Part shown: positions 1-8,313 of the stretch, one piece after another
Layout of the letters: every line of letters begins with the position of its first letter
Numbering within the stretch: position 1 is the stretch's first letter
Origin: Sulfurimonas sp. UBA2011
Lineage (GTDB): Bacteria > Campylobacterota > Campylobacteria > Campylobacterales > Sulfurimonadaceae
Direction: 5' to 3'
Assembly (NCBI GenBank): GCA_002335055.1
Contig: DDCH01000004.1
Coordinates: forward strand, 62,001 to 126,000
DNA: 64,000 nucleotides
Made by a program: the position numbers and the translations under genes
The notes under the pieces: model-generated
The model's input: only the letters and a program-made list of their open reading frames with translations
Database searches by the model: none
What the model was told of the DNA's origin: nothing

Positions 1-2423
1 GCAGACTTTGATGGAGTGATAGGCTCATACACAAGGTCAAAGATAGACTTAGCATCACCTTTGATGATAGCAGGAGCATGGTCTATAATTTCATCACAAG
101 TATATGTAAGTACCGGAGCCATTATAAGAAGTAGGCTTTTTGTTATCATCGCCATTGCACTCTGACTTGCCATACGTCTTGGGTCAGTCTTAGCATTACA
201 GTAAAGAGAATCTTTTGTCATGTCTATGTACATTCCACTTAACTCATTTGCTATAAAGTTGTTAAGTGTACTCATACCACCAACGAAGTTATACTCTGCA
301 AAAGACTTATGAACTTCAGCAAACACATTTGAAGATACATCGATGATCCACTTATCAAGTGCACCCATCTCTTCGTATGGTGTAAGTGTTTCTAAGTCGT
401 TGATGTTTGCAAGCATAATTCTAAAAGTATTTCGTAGTTTACGGTAGTTCTCGCTTATCTGCTTTAAAATCCCTTGAGAGATTTTTAAGTCACCTTGATA
501 GTCTGAAGATGCTACCCATAAACGCAGGATTTCACTTCCGTACTCTTTGAGAACTTTCTCAGGAGCTATAACGTTACCCTTAGACTTAGACATTTTCTCG
601 CCCTTGTCATCAACAGTAAAACCGTGAGTAAGAACACCTTTATAAGGTGCTTTATGCTCAACTGCCGCAGAGAGGAAAAGTGAAGACTGGAACCAACCAC
701 GATGTTGGTCAGAACCTTCTACATATAAGTCAGCTTGGTATTCACCAGCATCGTAGTTACGTGACTTAAGAACTGAGTTCCAAGTTGAACCTGAGTCAAA
801 CCATACATCTAAGATGTCAGTTACTTTTTCTACTTCATCAGCTTTGTAACCAGCACCTGGGTAAAGAAGCATTTCTGTTGGCATTGAGTACCAAGCATCA
901 CTTCCTTGCATTTCAAAAATCATAGCAACATAGTTAAGTACCTTTTCATCAAAGATAACTTCACCCGTAGCTTTTACTCTAAAAAATGCGATAGGAACAC
1001 CCCAGTCACGTTGACGAGATATACACCAGTCAGGACGGTTTGATACCATTGACTTAAGGCGATTTCTACCTGCTTCAGGTACAAAAAGAGTCTTTTCTAT
1101 CTCATCTAAAGCGATGTTTCTTAGTGTTCTATCTTCACCTTCAGGGTTTTCGTCTACTGAGATGAACCACTGTCTAGTTGCTCTAAAGATAAGTGGAGTA
1201 TGAGATCTCCAACAGTGTGGGTATGAGTGAGTAAACTTAGATACTTTTACTACTGCATCTCCCATAAGTTCTATGATGTCATCATTTGATTTAAAGATGT
1301 GACGACCTAAAAAGTCTTCTGCGTTTGGAATAAGTTTGTCTTTAACTATAGTGTCATCAAAACAACCAGTTTCATCAACAGGCATAACAACTTCTAAGTC
1401 ATATAAAAGTCCAACACGGTAGTCATCCTCACCGTGACCTGGAGCAGTATGAACACAACCAGTACCACTATCCATAAGAACATGCTCACCTAGGATAAGA
1501 CGAGATTCACGAGAGTTTAGTGGGTTTATAGTTTTTAAGTTTTCAAACTCAGTCGCTTTAAATGTTTGAACAACACTACCGCTAATTACTTCATCTTCTA
1601 TAAGAGAAGCTAAAAGCTCTTTTGCTACGATGTAACCAGTATCTGTAAGAACATACTCTTCCTCAGGGTTTAGTGAGATAGCAGTATTCGCAGGTATAGT
1701 CCAAGGTGTTGTAGTCCAGATAACTGGTGCAGCTTTACCAGTGATGTTTAACTTAGCTTTTGCAGCGTCATCTAACTCAAACGCAATAAAGATAGAGTGA
1801 GACTCTTTGTCTTCGTACTCAACTTCAGCTTCTGCAAGTGCAGTTCTCTCAGCCCATGACCAAAAAACAGGTTTTGAACGTTCTATTAAAAGACCTTTTT
1901 TAGCAACACCACAAAGTGTACGATAGATGTTTGCTTCAAATTTATAGTCCATAGTAACATAAGGATTATTCCAGTCAGCAATGATACCAAGAGTCTTAAA
2001 CTCATCTCTTTGAATGTCTACAAATTTTGCAGCATGTTCACGACAAAGCTTACGAATCTCATGTGTCTCAAGAAGTTCTTTTTTCTTTTTTCCACCAAGT
2101 TTTTTCTCAACTTGTTGCTCTATCGGTAGACCATGACAATCCCAACCCGGAGTAAAACGCACAGACTTACCGTTGAAGTAGTTGTGTTTGATGATGATAT
2201 CTTTAAGTACTTTGTTAAGTGCATGACCGATATGGATATGACCATTTGCATAAGGAGGTCCATCATGAAGAGTAAACTTCGGTGCATCTTTACGGTTTGC
2301 TTTCATCTTCTCGTATACTTTGTCAGCATCCCACTGAGCATAGCGTTTAGGTTCGTTGTTTATTAAGTTTCCGCGCATTGCAAAACTTGTAGTTGGTAAT
2401 AATAATGTGTCTTTGTAATCCAT
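1..2423 (-). CDS. ileS: Isoleucyl-tRNA synthetase, N-terminal part (truncated by window edge)
   Basis: Class I aminoacyl-tRNA synthetase that charges tRNA-Ile with isoleucine and edits valine. The open frame runs from an ATG at 2421-2423 to the left edge without a stop, so about 807 codons are present and the C-terminus is missing. Visible hallmarks are the HIGH signature (GHIHIGHAL, near residue 63), the editing-domain sequences with WTTTPWTIP, the phrase WDCHGLPIE typical of IleS, and the KMSKS loop encoded near 575-600. The start fits the family and lies in a divergent gap shared with the CinA-like gene. Only the C-terminal zinc-binding region cannot be checked. Confidence 0.97.
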   Translation of the reverse strand, partial: MDYKDTLLLPTTSFAMRGNLINNEPKRYAQWDADKVYEKMKANRKDAPKFTLHDGPPYANGHIHIGHALNKVLKDIIIKHNYFNGKSVRFTPGWDCHGLPIEQQVEKKLGGKKKKELLETHEIRKLCREHAAKFVDIQRDEFKTLGIIADWNNPYVTMDYKFEANIYRTLCGVAKKGLLIERSKPVFWSWAERTALAEAEVEYEDKESHSIFIAFELDDAAKAKLNITGKAAPVIWTTTPWTIPANTAISLNPEEEYVLTDTGYIVAKELLASLIEDEVISGSVVQTFKATEFENLKTINPLNSRESRLILGEHVLMDSGTGCVHTAPGHGEDDYRVGLLYDLEVVMPVDETGCFDDTIVKDKLIPNAEDFLGRHIFKSNDDIIELMGDAVVKVSKFTHSYPHCWRSHTPLIFRATRQWFISVDENPEGEDRTLRNIALDEIEKTLFVPEAGRNRLKSMVSNRPDWCISRQRDWGVPIAFFRVKATGEVIFDEKVLNYVAMIFEMQGSDAWYSMPTEMLLYPGAGYKADEVEKVTDILDVWFDSGSTWNSVLKSRNYDAGEYQADLYVEGSDQHRGWFQSSLFLSAAVEHKAPYKGVLTHGFTVDDKGEKMSKSKGNVIAPEKVLKEYGSEILRLWVASSDYQGDLKISQGILKQISENYRKLRNTFRIMLANINDLETLTPYEEMGALDKWIIDVSSNVFAEVHKSFAEYNFVGGMSTLNNFIANELSGMYIDMTKDSLYCNAKTDPRRMASQSAMAMITKSLLLIMAPVLTYTCDEIIDHAPAIIKGDAKSIFDLVYEPITPSKS

Positions 2424-2473
2424 AATGAGCCTCATAAAATGTATGAAATTTTTTGGATTATATCCTTTATATA

Positions 2474-2500
2474 TTGAAAAACTCATAAAAGTGATATAAT
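2474..2500 (+). promoter_or_regulatory. Candidate promoter of the CinA-like gene, giving a leaderless mRNA
   Basis: A TTGAAA (2474-2479) and a perfect TATAAT (2495-2500) are separated by 15 bp. The TATAAT ends only 6 bp before the ATG at 2507, so transcription would begin at or next to the start codon. No Shine-Dalgarno sequence lies upstream of that ATG. A leaderless transcript is inferred, not shown. Confidence 0.45.
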
Positions 2501-2506
2501 GATTGT

Positions 2507-3595
2507 ATGAAATTACATTTAATATTTATCGGAAATAAGTTTGTTTATAACAGCTCATTAAAAGAGTATGTGCTTCGTCGTATAGAAACTGAACATGAGT
2601 TTATAAGCTCTGTGACACACTTTAAGAGTAGTGACAACTCTTTGTTTCTTTATCTGCAAGAACGTTTAGATAGTAGTGATAAAATCATCATCATTACAAG
2701 CAAAAAGAATTTCCCAACTATTGGTAAACTTATCTGTACGGCTACTGGTGATAACCAAGTATTACATGCAAATATGCTTATCCCTCAAAAGGCTTCTTTG
2801 TTTGAAGAGAGATCATATCTTTTAGAGTATAACAAGACTATCGTAAATGTTATGCAGATAGATGAGGGTCAAATGATGCCTCGTATTTTGATGCCTTTAA
2901 AGGAAACACAGGCTACTGTACATGTTTTTGAGGAAGAAAAAGACACTCTTATAAGTATTTTAAACCCTATCGCACAAATGTATGAAGTAACCTTTAGTGT
3001 AACGCAAGAGATAAAAGGTTGGTTACGTATAGATATATCCTCTAAACGTTATGGGGACATTAGTCACTTTATACAAGGAGCAAAAAACCTGCTTCCTAAA
3101 AAACTCATAACATCTTCAAACATTATTGCTTATATCATAGAGAGACTCTCAGGTTTAAAAAGAAAAGTAAGTTTTGCTGAAAGTTGTACGGGTGGACTAC
3201 TTGCTTACTACTTTACAAAAGAGAATGGTGCATCAAATATTTTAAATGGTTCACTCGTAACTTACTCAAATGACTTAAAAGAAAACTGGTTAGCAGTATC
3301 AAATGACACATTAGTGGAGAATGGTGCTGTAAGCTCAAGTGTAGTGTATGAAATGAGTGAGGGTGTTATGAATGTGAGTCATGCAGACTACACACTTGCA
3401 GTAAGTGGTATAGCTGGAGAGGGTGGTGGAACAGTTGAGAAACCAGTAGGAACCGTATACATAGGTGTAAGAAGTAAAACACTGCATATAGAAGAGCATT
3501 TACAGCTATCTGGAGATAGAAACTATATACAGCATCAGAGTGCACTTCACGCTATAAAATTACTGCTTTTAATCGACAAAGAGACTTTTTTTTAA
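2507..3595 (+). CDS. CinA-like protein: degenerate MoCF-type N-domain plus PncC-type NMN amidohydrolase C-domain
   Basis: The C-terminal half (about residues 205-355) is a clear CinA_C/PncC domain. It has the AESCTGG motif near residue 225, a GAVSS segment and SGIAGEGGG near residue 300. In this family the domain deamidates nicotinamide mononucleotide to nicotinate mononucleotide, a pyridine-nucleotide salvage step. The N-terminal half begins MKLHLIFIGNKF where normal CinA has a G-T-E-L-L motif, so the molybdopterin-binding-like fold is present at best in degenerate form. At 362 residues it is shorter than typical CinA (about 410). The start at 2507 is accepted although there is no ribosome binding site, because a -10 box sits 6 bp upstream. 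Confidence 0.85.
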   Translation: MKLHLIFIGNKFVYNSSLKEYVLRRIETEHEFISSVTHFKSSDNSLFLYLQERLDSSDKIIIITSKKNFPTIGKLICTATGDNQVLHANMLIPQKASLFEERSYLLEYNKTIVNVMQIDEGQMMPRILMPLKETQATVHVFEEEKDTLISILNPIAQMYEVTFSVTQEIKGWLRIDISSKRYGDISHFIQGAKNLLPKKLITSSNIIAYIIERLSGLKRKVSFAESCTGGLLAYYFTKENGASNILNGSLVTYSNDLKENWLAVSNDTLVENGAVSSSVVYEMSEGVMNVSHADYTLAVSGIAGEGGGTVEKPVGTVYIGVRSKTLHIEEHLQLSGDRNYIQHQSALHAIKLLLLIDKETFF

Positions 3596-3612
3596 ATTTG
3601 TACTAAATTATC

Positions 3613-3641
3613 TTGACATCTAAGACCTATTTGTCTATAAT
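3613..3641 (+). promoter_or_regulatory. Sigma70 promoter of the tRNA operon
   Basis: TTGACA (3613-3618) and TATAAT (3636-3641) are both perfect consensus hexamers with a 17-bp spacer. This is the strongest promoter I can read in the window. It lies 27 bp upstream of tRNA-Lys and probably drives the eight-gene tRNA cluster. Confidence 0.85.
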
Positions 3642-3668
3642 TTCGACCTCTTAACATTAAGAGATTAA

Positions 3669-3744
3669 GTCTTGTTAGCTCAGCTGGTAGAGCACGTCAC
3701 TTTTAATGATGTGGCCGATGGTTCGAATCCATCACAGGACACCA
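3669..3744 (+). tRNA. tRNA-Lys(UUU)
   Basis: Complete cloverleaf: acceptor GTCTTGT pairs with ACAGGAC, anticodon stem CGTCA/TGATG encloses loop CTTTTAA with anticodon TTT, the T loop is TTCGAAT, and CCA is encoded. First gene of the tRNA operon. Confidence 0.95.
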
Positions 3745-3766
3745 TTTTAGATTAAAAATAATATAT

Positions 3767-3843
3767 GCGGTGGTAGCTCAGTTGGTTAGAGTACCTGCCT
3801 GTCACGCAGGGTGTCGAGGGTTCGAGTCCCTTCCACCGCGCCA
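3767..3843 (+). tRNA. tRNA-Asp(GUC), copy 1
   Basis: Acceptor GCGGTGG/CCACCGC with discriminator G and encoded CCA. Anticodon loop CTGTCAC gives GTC. The sequence is identical over all 77 nt to the second copy at 4173-4249. Confidence 0.95.
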
Positions 3844-3861
3844 TATATTTTTAGTCTCGAT

Positions 3862-3937
3862 GGGCGTTTAGCTCAGTTGGTAGAGCGCTACCCTTACAAG
3901 GTAGATGTCACTGGTTCGAGTCCAGTAATGCCCACCA
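3862..3937 (+). tRNA. tRNA-Val(UAC), copy 1
   Basis: Acceptor GGGCGTT/AATGCCC, anticodon stem CTACC/GGTAG, loop CTTACAA with anticodon TAC, CCA encoded. It differs from copy 2 (4084-4159) only in the inner end of the acceptor stem, where both partners changed together (GTT/AAT against GCT/AGT). Confidence 0.95.
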
Positions 3938-3977
3938 TATATATTGTTGACAAACCTTTCGTTTATGAAAGTACAGT

Positions 3978-4053
3978 GACCCTTTCGTCTAGTGGCCAAG
4001 GACACTATCACTTCATGGTAGGAACAGAGGTTCAAATCCTTTAGGGGTCGCCA
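3978..4053 (+). tRNA. tRNA-Glu(UUC)
   Basis: Acceptor GACCCTT pairs with AGGGGTC (one G-U pair), discriminator G, encoded CCA. Anticodon loop ACTTCAT gives TTC. It sits in the middle of the operon between two Val and two Asp genes. Confidence 0.93.
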
Positions 4054-4083
4054 TTTATTGGTGTTTTATTTTCCCATTAAGTT

Positions 4084-4159
4084 GGGCGCTTAGCTCAGTT
4101 GGTAGAGCGCTACCCTTACAAGGTAGATGTCACTGGTTCGAGTCCAGTAGTGCCCACCA
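4084..4159 (+). tRNA. tRNA-Val(UAC), copy 2
   Basis: Acceptor GGGCGCT/AGTGCCC, anticodon loop CTTACAA (TAC), encoded CCA. Near-identical paralogue of the gene at 3862-3937. Confidence 0.95.
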
Positions 4160-4172
4160 TTTTATTATATGC

Positions 4173-4249
4173 GCGGTGGTAGCTCAGTTGGTTAGAGTAC
4201 CTGCCTGTCACGCAGGGTGTCGAGGGTTCGAGTCCCTTCCACCGCGCCA
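4173..4249 (+). tRNA. tRNA-Asp(GUC), copy 2
   Basis: Identical to the gene at 3767-3843. The order Asp-Val-Glu-Val-Asp suggests local duplication or exchange inside the operon. Confidence 0.95.
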
Positions 4250-4264
4250 CTTCTTTTTACACAA

Positions 4265-4335
4265 TTTGCACTTCAAAATCAGACTCACATACTTAGCGTA
4301 TGCTTCGCCTAATTTTAAAGCACAACTAGTGCAAA
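4265..4335 (+). other. Structured spacer inside the tRNA operon, possible processed RNA
   Basis: The 123-bp spacer between tRNA-Asp and tRNA-Thr holds nested inverted repeats. An outer pair is TTTGCACT (4265-4272) with AGTGCAAA (4328-4335). A middle pair is TCAAAAT (4273-4279) with ATTTTAAA (4312-4319), imperfect. An inner hairpin is CATAC (4288-4292) with GTATG (4298-4302). No ORF or tRNA is visible. It may be a processing signal or small RNA excised with the tRNAs; this is inference from base pairing only. Confidence 0.35.
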
Positions 4336-4372
4336 AATAAGAAAATCTTTACAGTTTAAAATTGTAATATTT

Positions 4373-4449
4373 GCCGACATAGCTCAGTTGGCTAGAGCAG
4401 CTGATTTGTAATCAGCAGGCCCGGGGTTCAAATCCTCGTGTCGGCACCA
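4373..4449 (+). tRNA. tRNA-Thr(UGU)
   Basis: Acceptor GCCGACA/TGTCGGC, anticodon stem GCTGA/TCAGC with loop TTTGTAA (TGT), T loop TTCAAAT, encoded CCA. Confidence 0.95.
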
Positions 4450-4462
4450 TCTAAACACCTAT

Positions 4463-4538
4463 GCGGGTGTAACTCAGTGGCTAGAGTTCCTGCCTTCCAA
4501 GCAGGCTGTCGAGAGTTCGAATCTCTTCACCCGCTCCA
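4463..4538 (+). tRNA. tRNA-Gly(UCC)
   Basis: Acceptor GCGGGTG/CACCCGC, anticodon stem CCTGC/GCAGG with loop CTTCCAA (TCC), encoded CCA. Last gene of the cluster. Confidence 0.95.
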
Positions 4539-4566
4539 TCCATAAAAACTAAAATACTTCTTATGT

Positions 4567-4800
4567 TTATCTAAACAACTCATTTAATATATTTTCATTT
4601 TCTATTCTAGAATAAGAGTTTTTCTGTGCTGCACTTAGTATCTGTGTTAGTCTATTTATAACTATCGTTGGGGACTTCGTGATATCAAAAGTATCTATAG
4701 CTATACATGAGTTAGAGTTATGTAAATGTTTATCTAGCTTAAGAAGAAGGTTCTATGATGCCAAAGCTAAAGTGTATGAAGTAATGCTTATCATCAATTT
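4567..4800 (-). pseudogene. Possible relic of a gene 3' end, function unknown
   Basis: The 307-bp gap between tRNA-Gly and rodA has no intact gene. Read on the minus strand it gives two adjoining protein-like stretches. One begins RIEIDDKHYFIHFSFG and ends at a stop. After a frame change a second runs from LKLDKHLHNSNS to a terminal stop at 4567-4569. The composition looks like former coding sequence, perhaps the tail of a regulatory protein, but I cannot assign a family. Upstream boundary is approximate. Confidence 0.25.
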
Positions 4801-4845
4801 CAATTCTGAGTATATTTTTTATATAAGTGTCTATTCATCATTCCT

Positions 4846-5958
4846 TTAGAGAAAACTTTTAGTACCACGGTTATCATACATATCTCTATATCGAAATGTG
4901 ATGAGGTTTTGCATAATGGCAAAGAGTACCATAAAGTTTAAAAAACTACTACCACCATAACTAAACATGGGTAGAGGTACACCTACAACTGGTGCAAATC
5001 CTATAGTCATAGAGATATTTACCCCCATATAGATAAAAATCATAAAACTGATGGAGACACTTACAACTTTTATATAGTAGTCTTTATTAAAAATGGCGAG
5101 ACTTAAGAGATGTAGTATAAGTATGGCATACGTCAAAATAAGTGCAAAAGCACCTAAAAATCCTGTACGCTCAACTACAAAAGCAAAGATAAAATCACTT
5201 GTAGCGATAGGTAAAAACTTCATTTGAGTTTGTGTGGCTTCTTCTTTAGACTTTCCTGTCCAACCACCTGAACCGATGGCAATGATGGATTGATGTACAT
5301 GATAAGAGGGTTTTTCACTTAAAAAATCGTTAATACGTACTTTTTGATAATCATGTAAAATAAACTGATAAGCTATAGGTATAAAGAGTAGGACACTAAT
5401 AGCGATAGTAGCCATGATTTTCCAATAAATTCCTATAAAAAACAAAACACCAAAACCTATGAGTAAAAGAACTAAAGCAGTTCCTAAGTCTGGCTCTTTT
5501 GCTATAAGGAAAAAAGGAAGCAGTATGTAAAAACTTAGTATAGAAAACTGCTTAATTCTATAACCTTTGAGCGGGGGTGGTACTTTATGTATAAGGTAAG
5601 CAAGCATTAAGATAAGAGCAGGTTTTACAAACTCTGATGGTTGGATAGTTGCATTTATAAAGGGTATATCTATCCATCTTTGTGCACCTAAACGTGCATG
5701 ACCGAAAAATTCTACTGCAAAAAGTAGTCCGATATTTGCCCAGTAAATGAGAGGAATAAGCCAAGACATACGACGAATCGGAAGAAAAAACACACCTACA
5801 AATGTAAGAGCAGCTACACCAACATATGCGAGTTGTTTTTGAGCAAGGGCAGGAACAGCCTCTCCTATGAGAAAGTTCGAACCAATAACTAAAGGAATGA
5901 TAAGAATGATAGAAAAAAAGTCAAATTGTGTTAAAATACTCTTATCAAATTTCCACAA
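4846..5958 (-). CDS. rodA: Rod-shape SEDS peptidoglycan glycosyltransferase RodA (MrdB)
   Basis: Polytopic SEDS-family protein that polymerises lipid II with a partner class B PBP during cell elongation. Visible family motifs are GAQRWI followed by QPSEFVKPA, KEPDLGTAL (conserved Asp in the large periplasmic region), VVERTGFLGA and PLPMFSYGGSS near the C-terminus. The longest frame starts at 6024, but its first 22 residues would overlap the divergent gene. I prefer the TTG at 5956-5958, which is preceded by GGAG at 8 bp and gives MWKFDKSIL, like other RodA starts. That yields 370 residues, the normal length. Divergent from the pseudouridine synthase, in the order I recall from Campylobacter. 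Confidence 0.9.
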   Translation of the reverse strand: MWKFDKSILTQFDFFSIILIIPLVIGSNFLIGEAVPALAQKQLAYVGVAALTFVGVFFLPIRRMSWLIPLIYWANIGLLFAVEFFGHARLGAQRWIDIPFINATIQPSEFVKPALILMLAYLIHKVPPPLKGYRIKQFSILSFYILLPFFLIAKEPDLGTALVLLLIGFGVLFFIGIYWKIMATIAISVLLFIPIAYQFILHDYQKVRINDFLSEKPSYHVHQSIIAIGSGGWTGKSKEEATQTQMKFLPIATSDFIFAFVVERTGFLGAFALILTYAILILHLLSLAIFNKDYYIKVVSVSISFMIFIYMGVNISMTIGFAPVVGVPLPMFSYGGSSFLNFMVLFAIMQNLITFRYRDMYDNRGTKSFL

Positions 5959-6014
5959 GTTTATAACTCCAAAAATAAATTGCAAGAATTGTATCATAAA
6001 GGTAATGAAAAAAC

Positions 6015-6986
6015 ATGAAAACACAAGAATATATATGTGAAAATCCAGAGAGACTAGATACGTTTCTCTCCACTCAAATTGGGCAAACTCGTTCTCAAAT
6101 AGCAGGGCTTATAAAAGCTAACTGTGTTTGGATAGATGAAAAACAAGTAGCACGTCCAGGTGTCAAACTAAAAGAAAGCCAAAAAGTAAGAGTAGAATTT
6201 CCAGAGGCTAAAGTTGAAGAAGCCCTTGAAGTAGACTTCGATGTTGAAGTACTCTATGAGGATGACGATCTTTTAGTTATAAATAAACCAAGTGGTCTTA
6301 CTGTTCACCCAGCACCAAGTGTAAAAGGAGCAACTTTAGTAGATTGGCTCAAACATAAGGGTGTAAGACTCTCAACTATTAGTGGAGAAGAGCGTAACGG
6401 AATCGTTCACCGTTTAGATAAAGGAACTTCAGGGACTATGGTTGTTGCAAAAAACAATGATGCTCATGAGTTTTTATCAGCACAACTTAAAGACAAAAGT
6501 ATGGGACGTTATTATATAGCAGTTTTAAACCCACCACTTAAAGATGATATCACGACTATAGAAGGAAACATTGGTAGAAGTGCAAATAATCGTCTAAAAA
6601 TGTCATGTGGTATGGAGCATAAAAAATATGCAAAAACTATGTTTAAGCAACTTGCATTAAGTACAGATGAAAAAAACCAACTTGTTGCGTGTAAACTCTT
6701 TACTGGAAGAACACACCAAATCCGTGTACACTTAGAAACTATTAATCGTCATATTTTAGGTGATCATATCTACGGTGTAAATCCAAGATCAGAGAAGGCG
6801 GAACGTATTTTACTACACGCTTATATGATTTATTTTGTACATCCTACTACAAAAGAAGTGATGACATTTAGTGCAGATTTTGACACATATATGAAAAACG
6901 AAATTGATAAAAAATTTAATGCGGAGAGTATAAATGAAGTTATGGATACTAGTTACATCGTTAAGTCTTTCACTACTAATTCTTAG
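6015..6986 (+). CDS. RluA/RluD-family large-subunit rRNA pseudouridine synthase
   Basis: Isomerises specific uridines in RNA, most likely 23S rRNA. An S4 RNA-binding domain occupies about residues 10-75. The catalytic core follows, with the hallmark HRLDKGTSG near residue 133 containing the catalytic Asp, and the RTHQIRVHL motif near residue 235. Length 323 is normal. It starts the forward run of rluA-type gene, flpA-like, trmB, ftsE, ftsX and envC-like, and its last 53 bp overlap the lipoprotein gene, so translation is probably coupled. RluD specificity is likely but not provable from sequence alone. Confidence 0.9.
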   Translation: MKTQEYICENPERLDTFLSTQIGQTRSQIAGLIKANCVWIDEKQVARPGVKLKESQKVRVEFPEAKVEEALEVDFDVEVLYEDDDLLVINKPSGLTVHPAPSVKGATLVDWLKHKGVRLSTISGEERNGIVHRLDKGTSGTMVVAKNNDAHEFLSAQLKDKSMGRYYIAVLNPPLKDDITTIEGNIGRSANNRLKMSCGMEHKKYAKTMFKQLALSTDEKNQLVACKLFTGRTHQIRVHLETINRHILGDHIYGVNPRSEKAERILLHAYMIYFVHPTTKEVMTFSADFDTYMKNEIDKKFNAESINEVMDTSYIVKSFTTNS

Positions 6987-8313
6987 TGGATGTGGAAGCA
7001 CCCCTAAACCGGCAGATAAAGAGAGTGCAGTTTTAGATAACTCACTTCCTCTAGTAACTTTAACTAAAAATGGCACGATTCTTGGTATGAAGAGTGTTGC
7101 ATTTGAGTGGAATAGTATAACTGATCCTAATGTACAAGGTATTTTTATATATAAAAAAGTTCCCAATGCTGAGGGAATAAGTGAATTAGTTTATTATACT
7201 ACTATACAAAGTAGATTTTCAACTCACTATGTAGATACAGCAGTTAATCCAGACACAAGATACACATATACATTTAAAACATTTAGTGAAATTGGAGAGG
7301 GTAGAACATCCAGAGAGATAGTTGTAAACACACTGCCTGTCATCGAGTCAGTATCTTGGATACATAGTATTACAGGTATGCCCCGTGTAGCAAAAATTAT
7401 CTGGAGACCTCACTCTAACCAAAAAGTAAAAGCTTATGTAATGGAGAGAAAGACACTTGAAGATGAGAAGTGGGAACAGCTTGACATTATCACAGGACGT
7501 TTAAATGCAGAGTATATAGATGAAGAGTTAAATGATAACTATGTATATATGTATAGACTTCGTGCTATTACTTACGATGGAATCACTTCAACACCATCAG
7601 TAATTGTCAAAGTAATAACAAAAGCATTACCAAACACTATTACAAACTTTAGTGCAACAAGAAGTATTGCAAACAAGATTAATCTTAACTGGGATGAGTC
7701 AGTCCAAGAAGATTTTGTACTCTATTACCTGTACAGAAGTGAAGAGATAAATGGTGGCTATGAGGTGATTGCAAAACTACATAACAATAGTTTTGTGGAT
7801 AAAATAGAAGCAAATGGTAAAACATATTTTTATAGAGTGAGTGCTGTTGATAAAGACACTTTAGAGAGTGAACATTCTCAAAATTCAATTCAGGGTATGA
7901 CTTTAAGTGCTCCTGAGGCACCTTCAATTGTTAAAGCTAGACGTGTTGGAAATAATATAGAAATTAACTGGAGTAAAACAGACTCTCGTTCTGTAAGTTA
8001 TTCTGTAATTAGAAGCCATAGAAAAGGTTGGTTTGATGAGGTCAGCGAAGAGTTTACACAAATAAAAAGTACCCAGTTTATAGATAAAAATGTAGAAGCT
8101 GATAGTACTTACTCATATGTTGTTTATTCTGTTGATATTAATGGTATAAAATCTGATGAGAGTGTACGAGTGAAGATAGTTATACCTGAGTCAGATGAGA
8201 TTATACAAATGAAGAGCGAAACTGTAGAAGAAGAATCTAAAATACAAACAAGAGAAGCTAAAAAAGACACTATTGTAACTGCTAGTGAAGATTTAGATTT
8301 GAGTAGTCTTTAA
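6934..8313 (+). CDS. Fibronectin type III repeat lipoprotein (FlpA-like)
   Basis: Begins with a lipoprotein signal peptide (MKLWILVTSL, lipobox LSGC, Cys20). Four fibronectin type III-like domains follow, at about residues 39-130, 133-225, 230-320 and 325-412, each with the conserved Trp/Tyr pattern. The Glu- and Lys-rich tail is short. In Campylobacter jejuni the gene in the same position encodes FlpA, a fibronectin-binding adhesin. In a free-living relative the ligand is unknown, and neighbouring ftsEX/envC suggests an envelope role. GGAGAG lies 5 bp before the ATG. The stop overlaps the trmB start (TAATG). Confidence 0.85.
   Translation: MKLWILVTSLSLSLLILSGCGSTPKPADKESAVLDNSLPLVTLTKNGTILGMKSVAFEWNSITDPNVQGIFIYKKVPNAEGISELVYYTTIQSRFSTHYVDTAVNPDTRYTYTFKTFSEIGEGRTSREIVVNTLPVIESVSWIHSITGMPRVAKIIWRPHSNQKVKAYVMERKTLEDEKWEQLDIITGRLNAEYIDEELNDNYVYMYRLRAITYDGITSTPSVIVKVITKALPNTITNFSATRSIANKINLNWDESVQEDFVLYYLYRSEEINGGYEVIAKLHNNSFVDKIEANGKTYFYRVSAVDKDTLESEHSQNSIQGMTLSAPEAPSIVKARRVGNNIEINWSKTDSRSVSYSVIRSHRKGWFDEVSEEFTQIKSTQFIDKNVEADSTYSYVVYSVDINGIKSDESVRVKIVIPESDEIIQMKSETVEEESKIQTREAKKDTIVTASEDLDLSSL

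Noticed and set aside
3811..4044. 77-codon frame across the tRNA cluster
   Set aside because: Lies within three tRNA genes; reads tRNA sequence as protein.
6813..7166. 117-codon minus-strand frame over the rluA-type/FlpA-like junction
   Set aside because: Opposite strand to two well-supported genes and without any domain.
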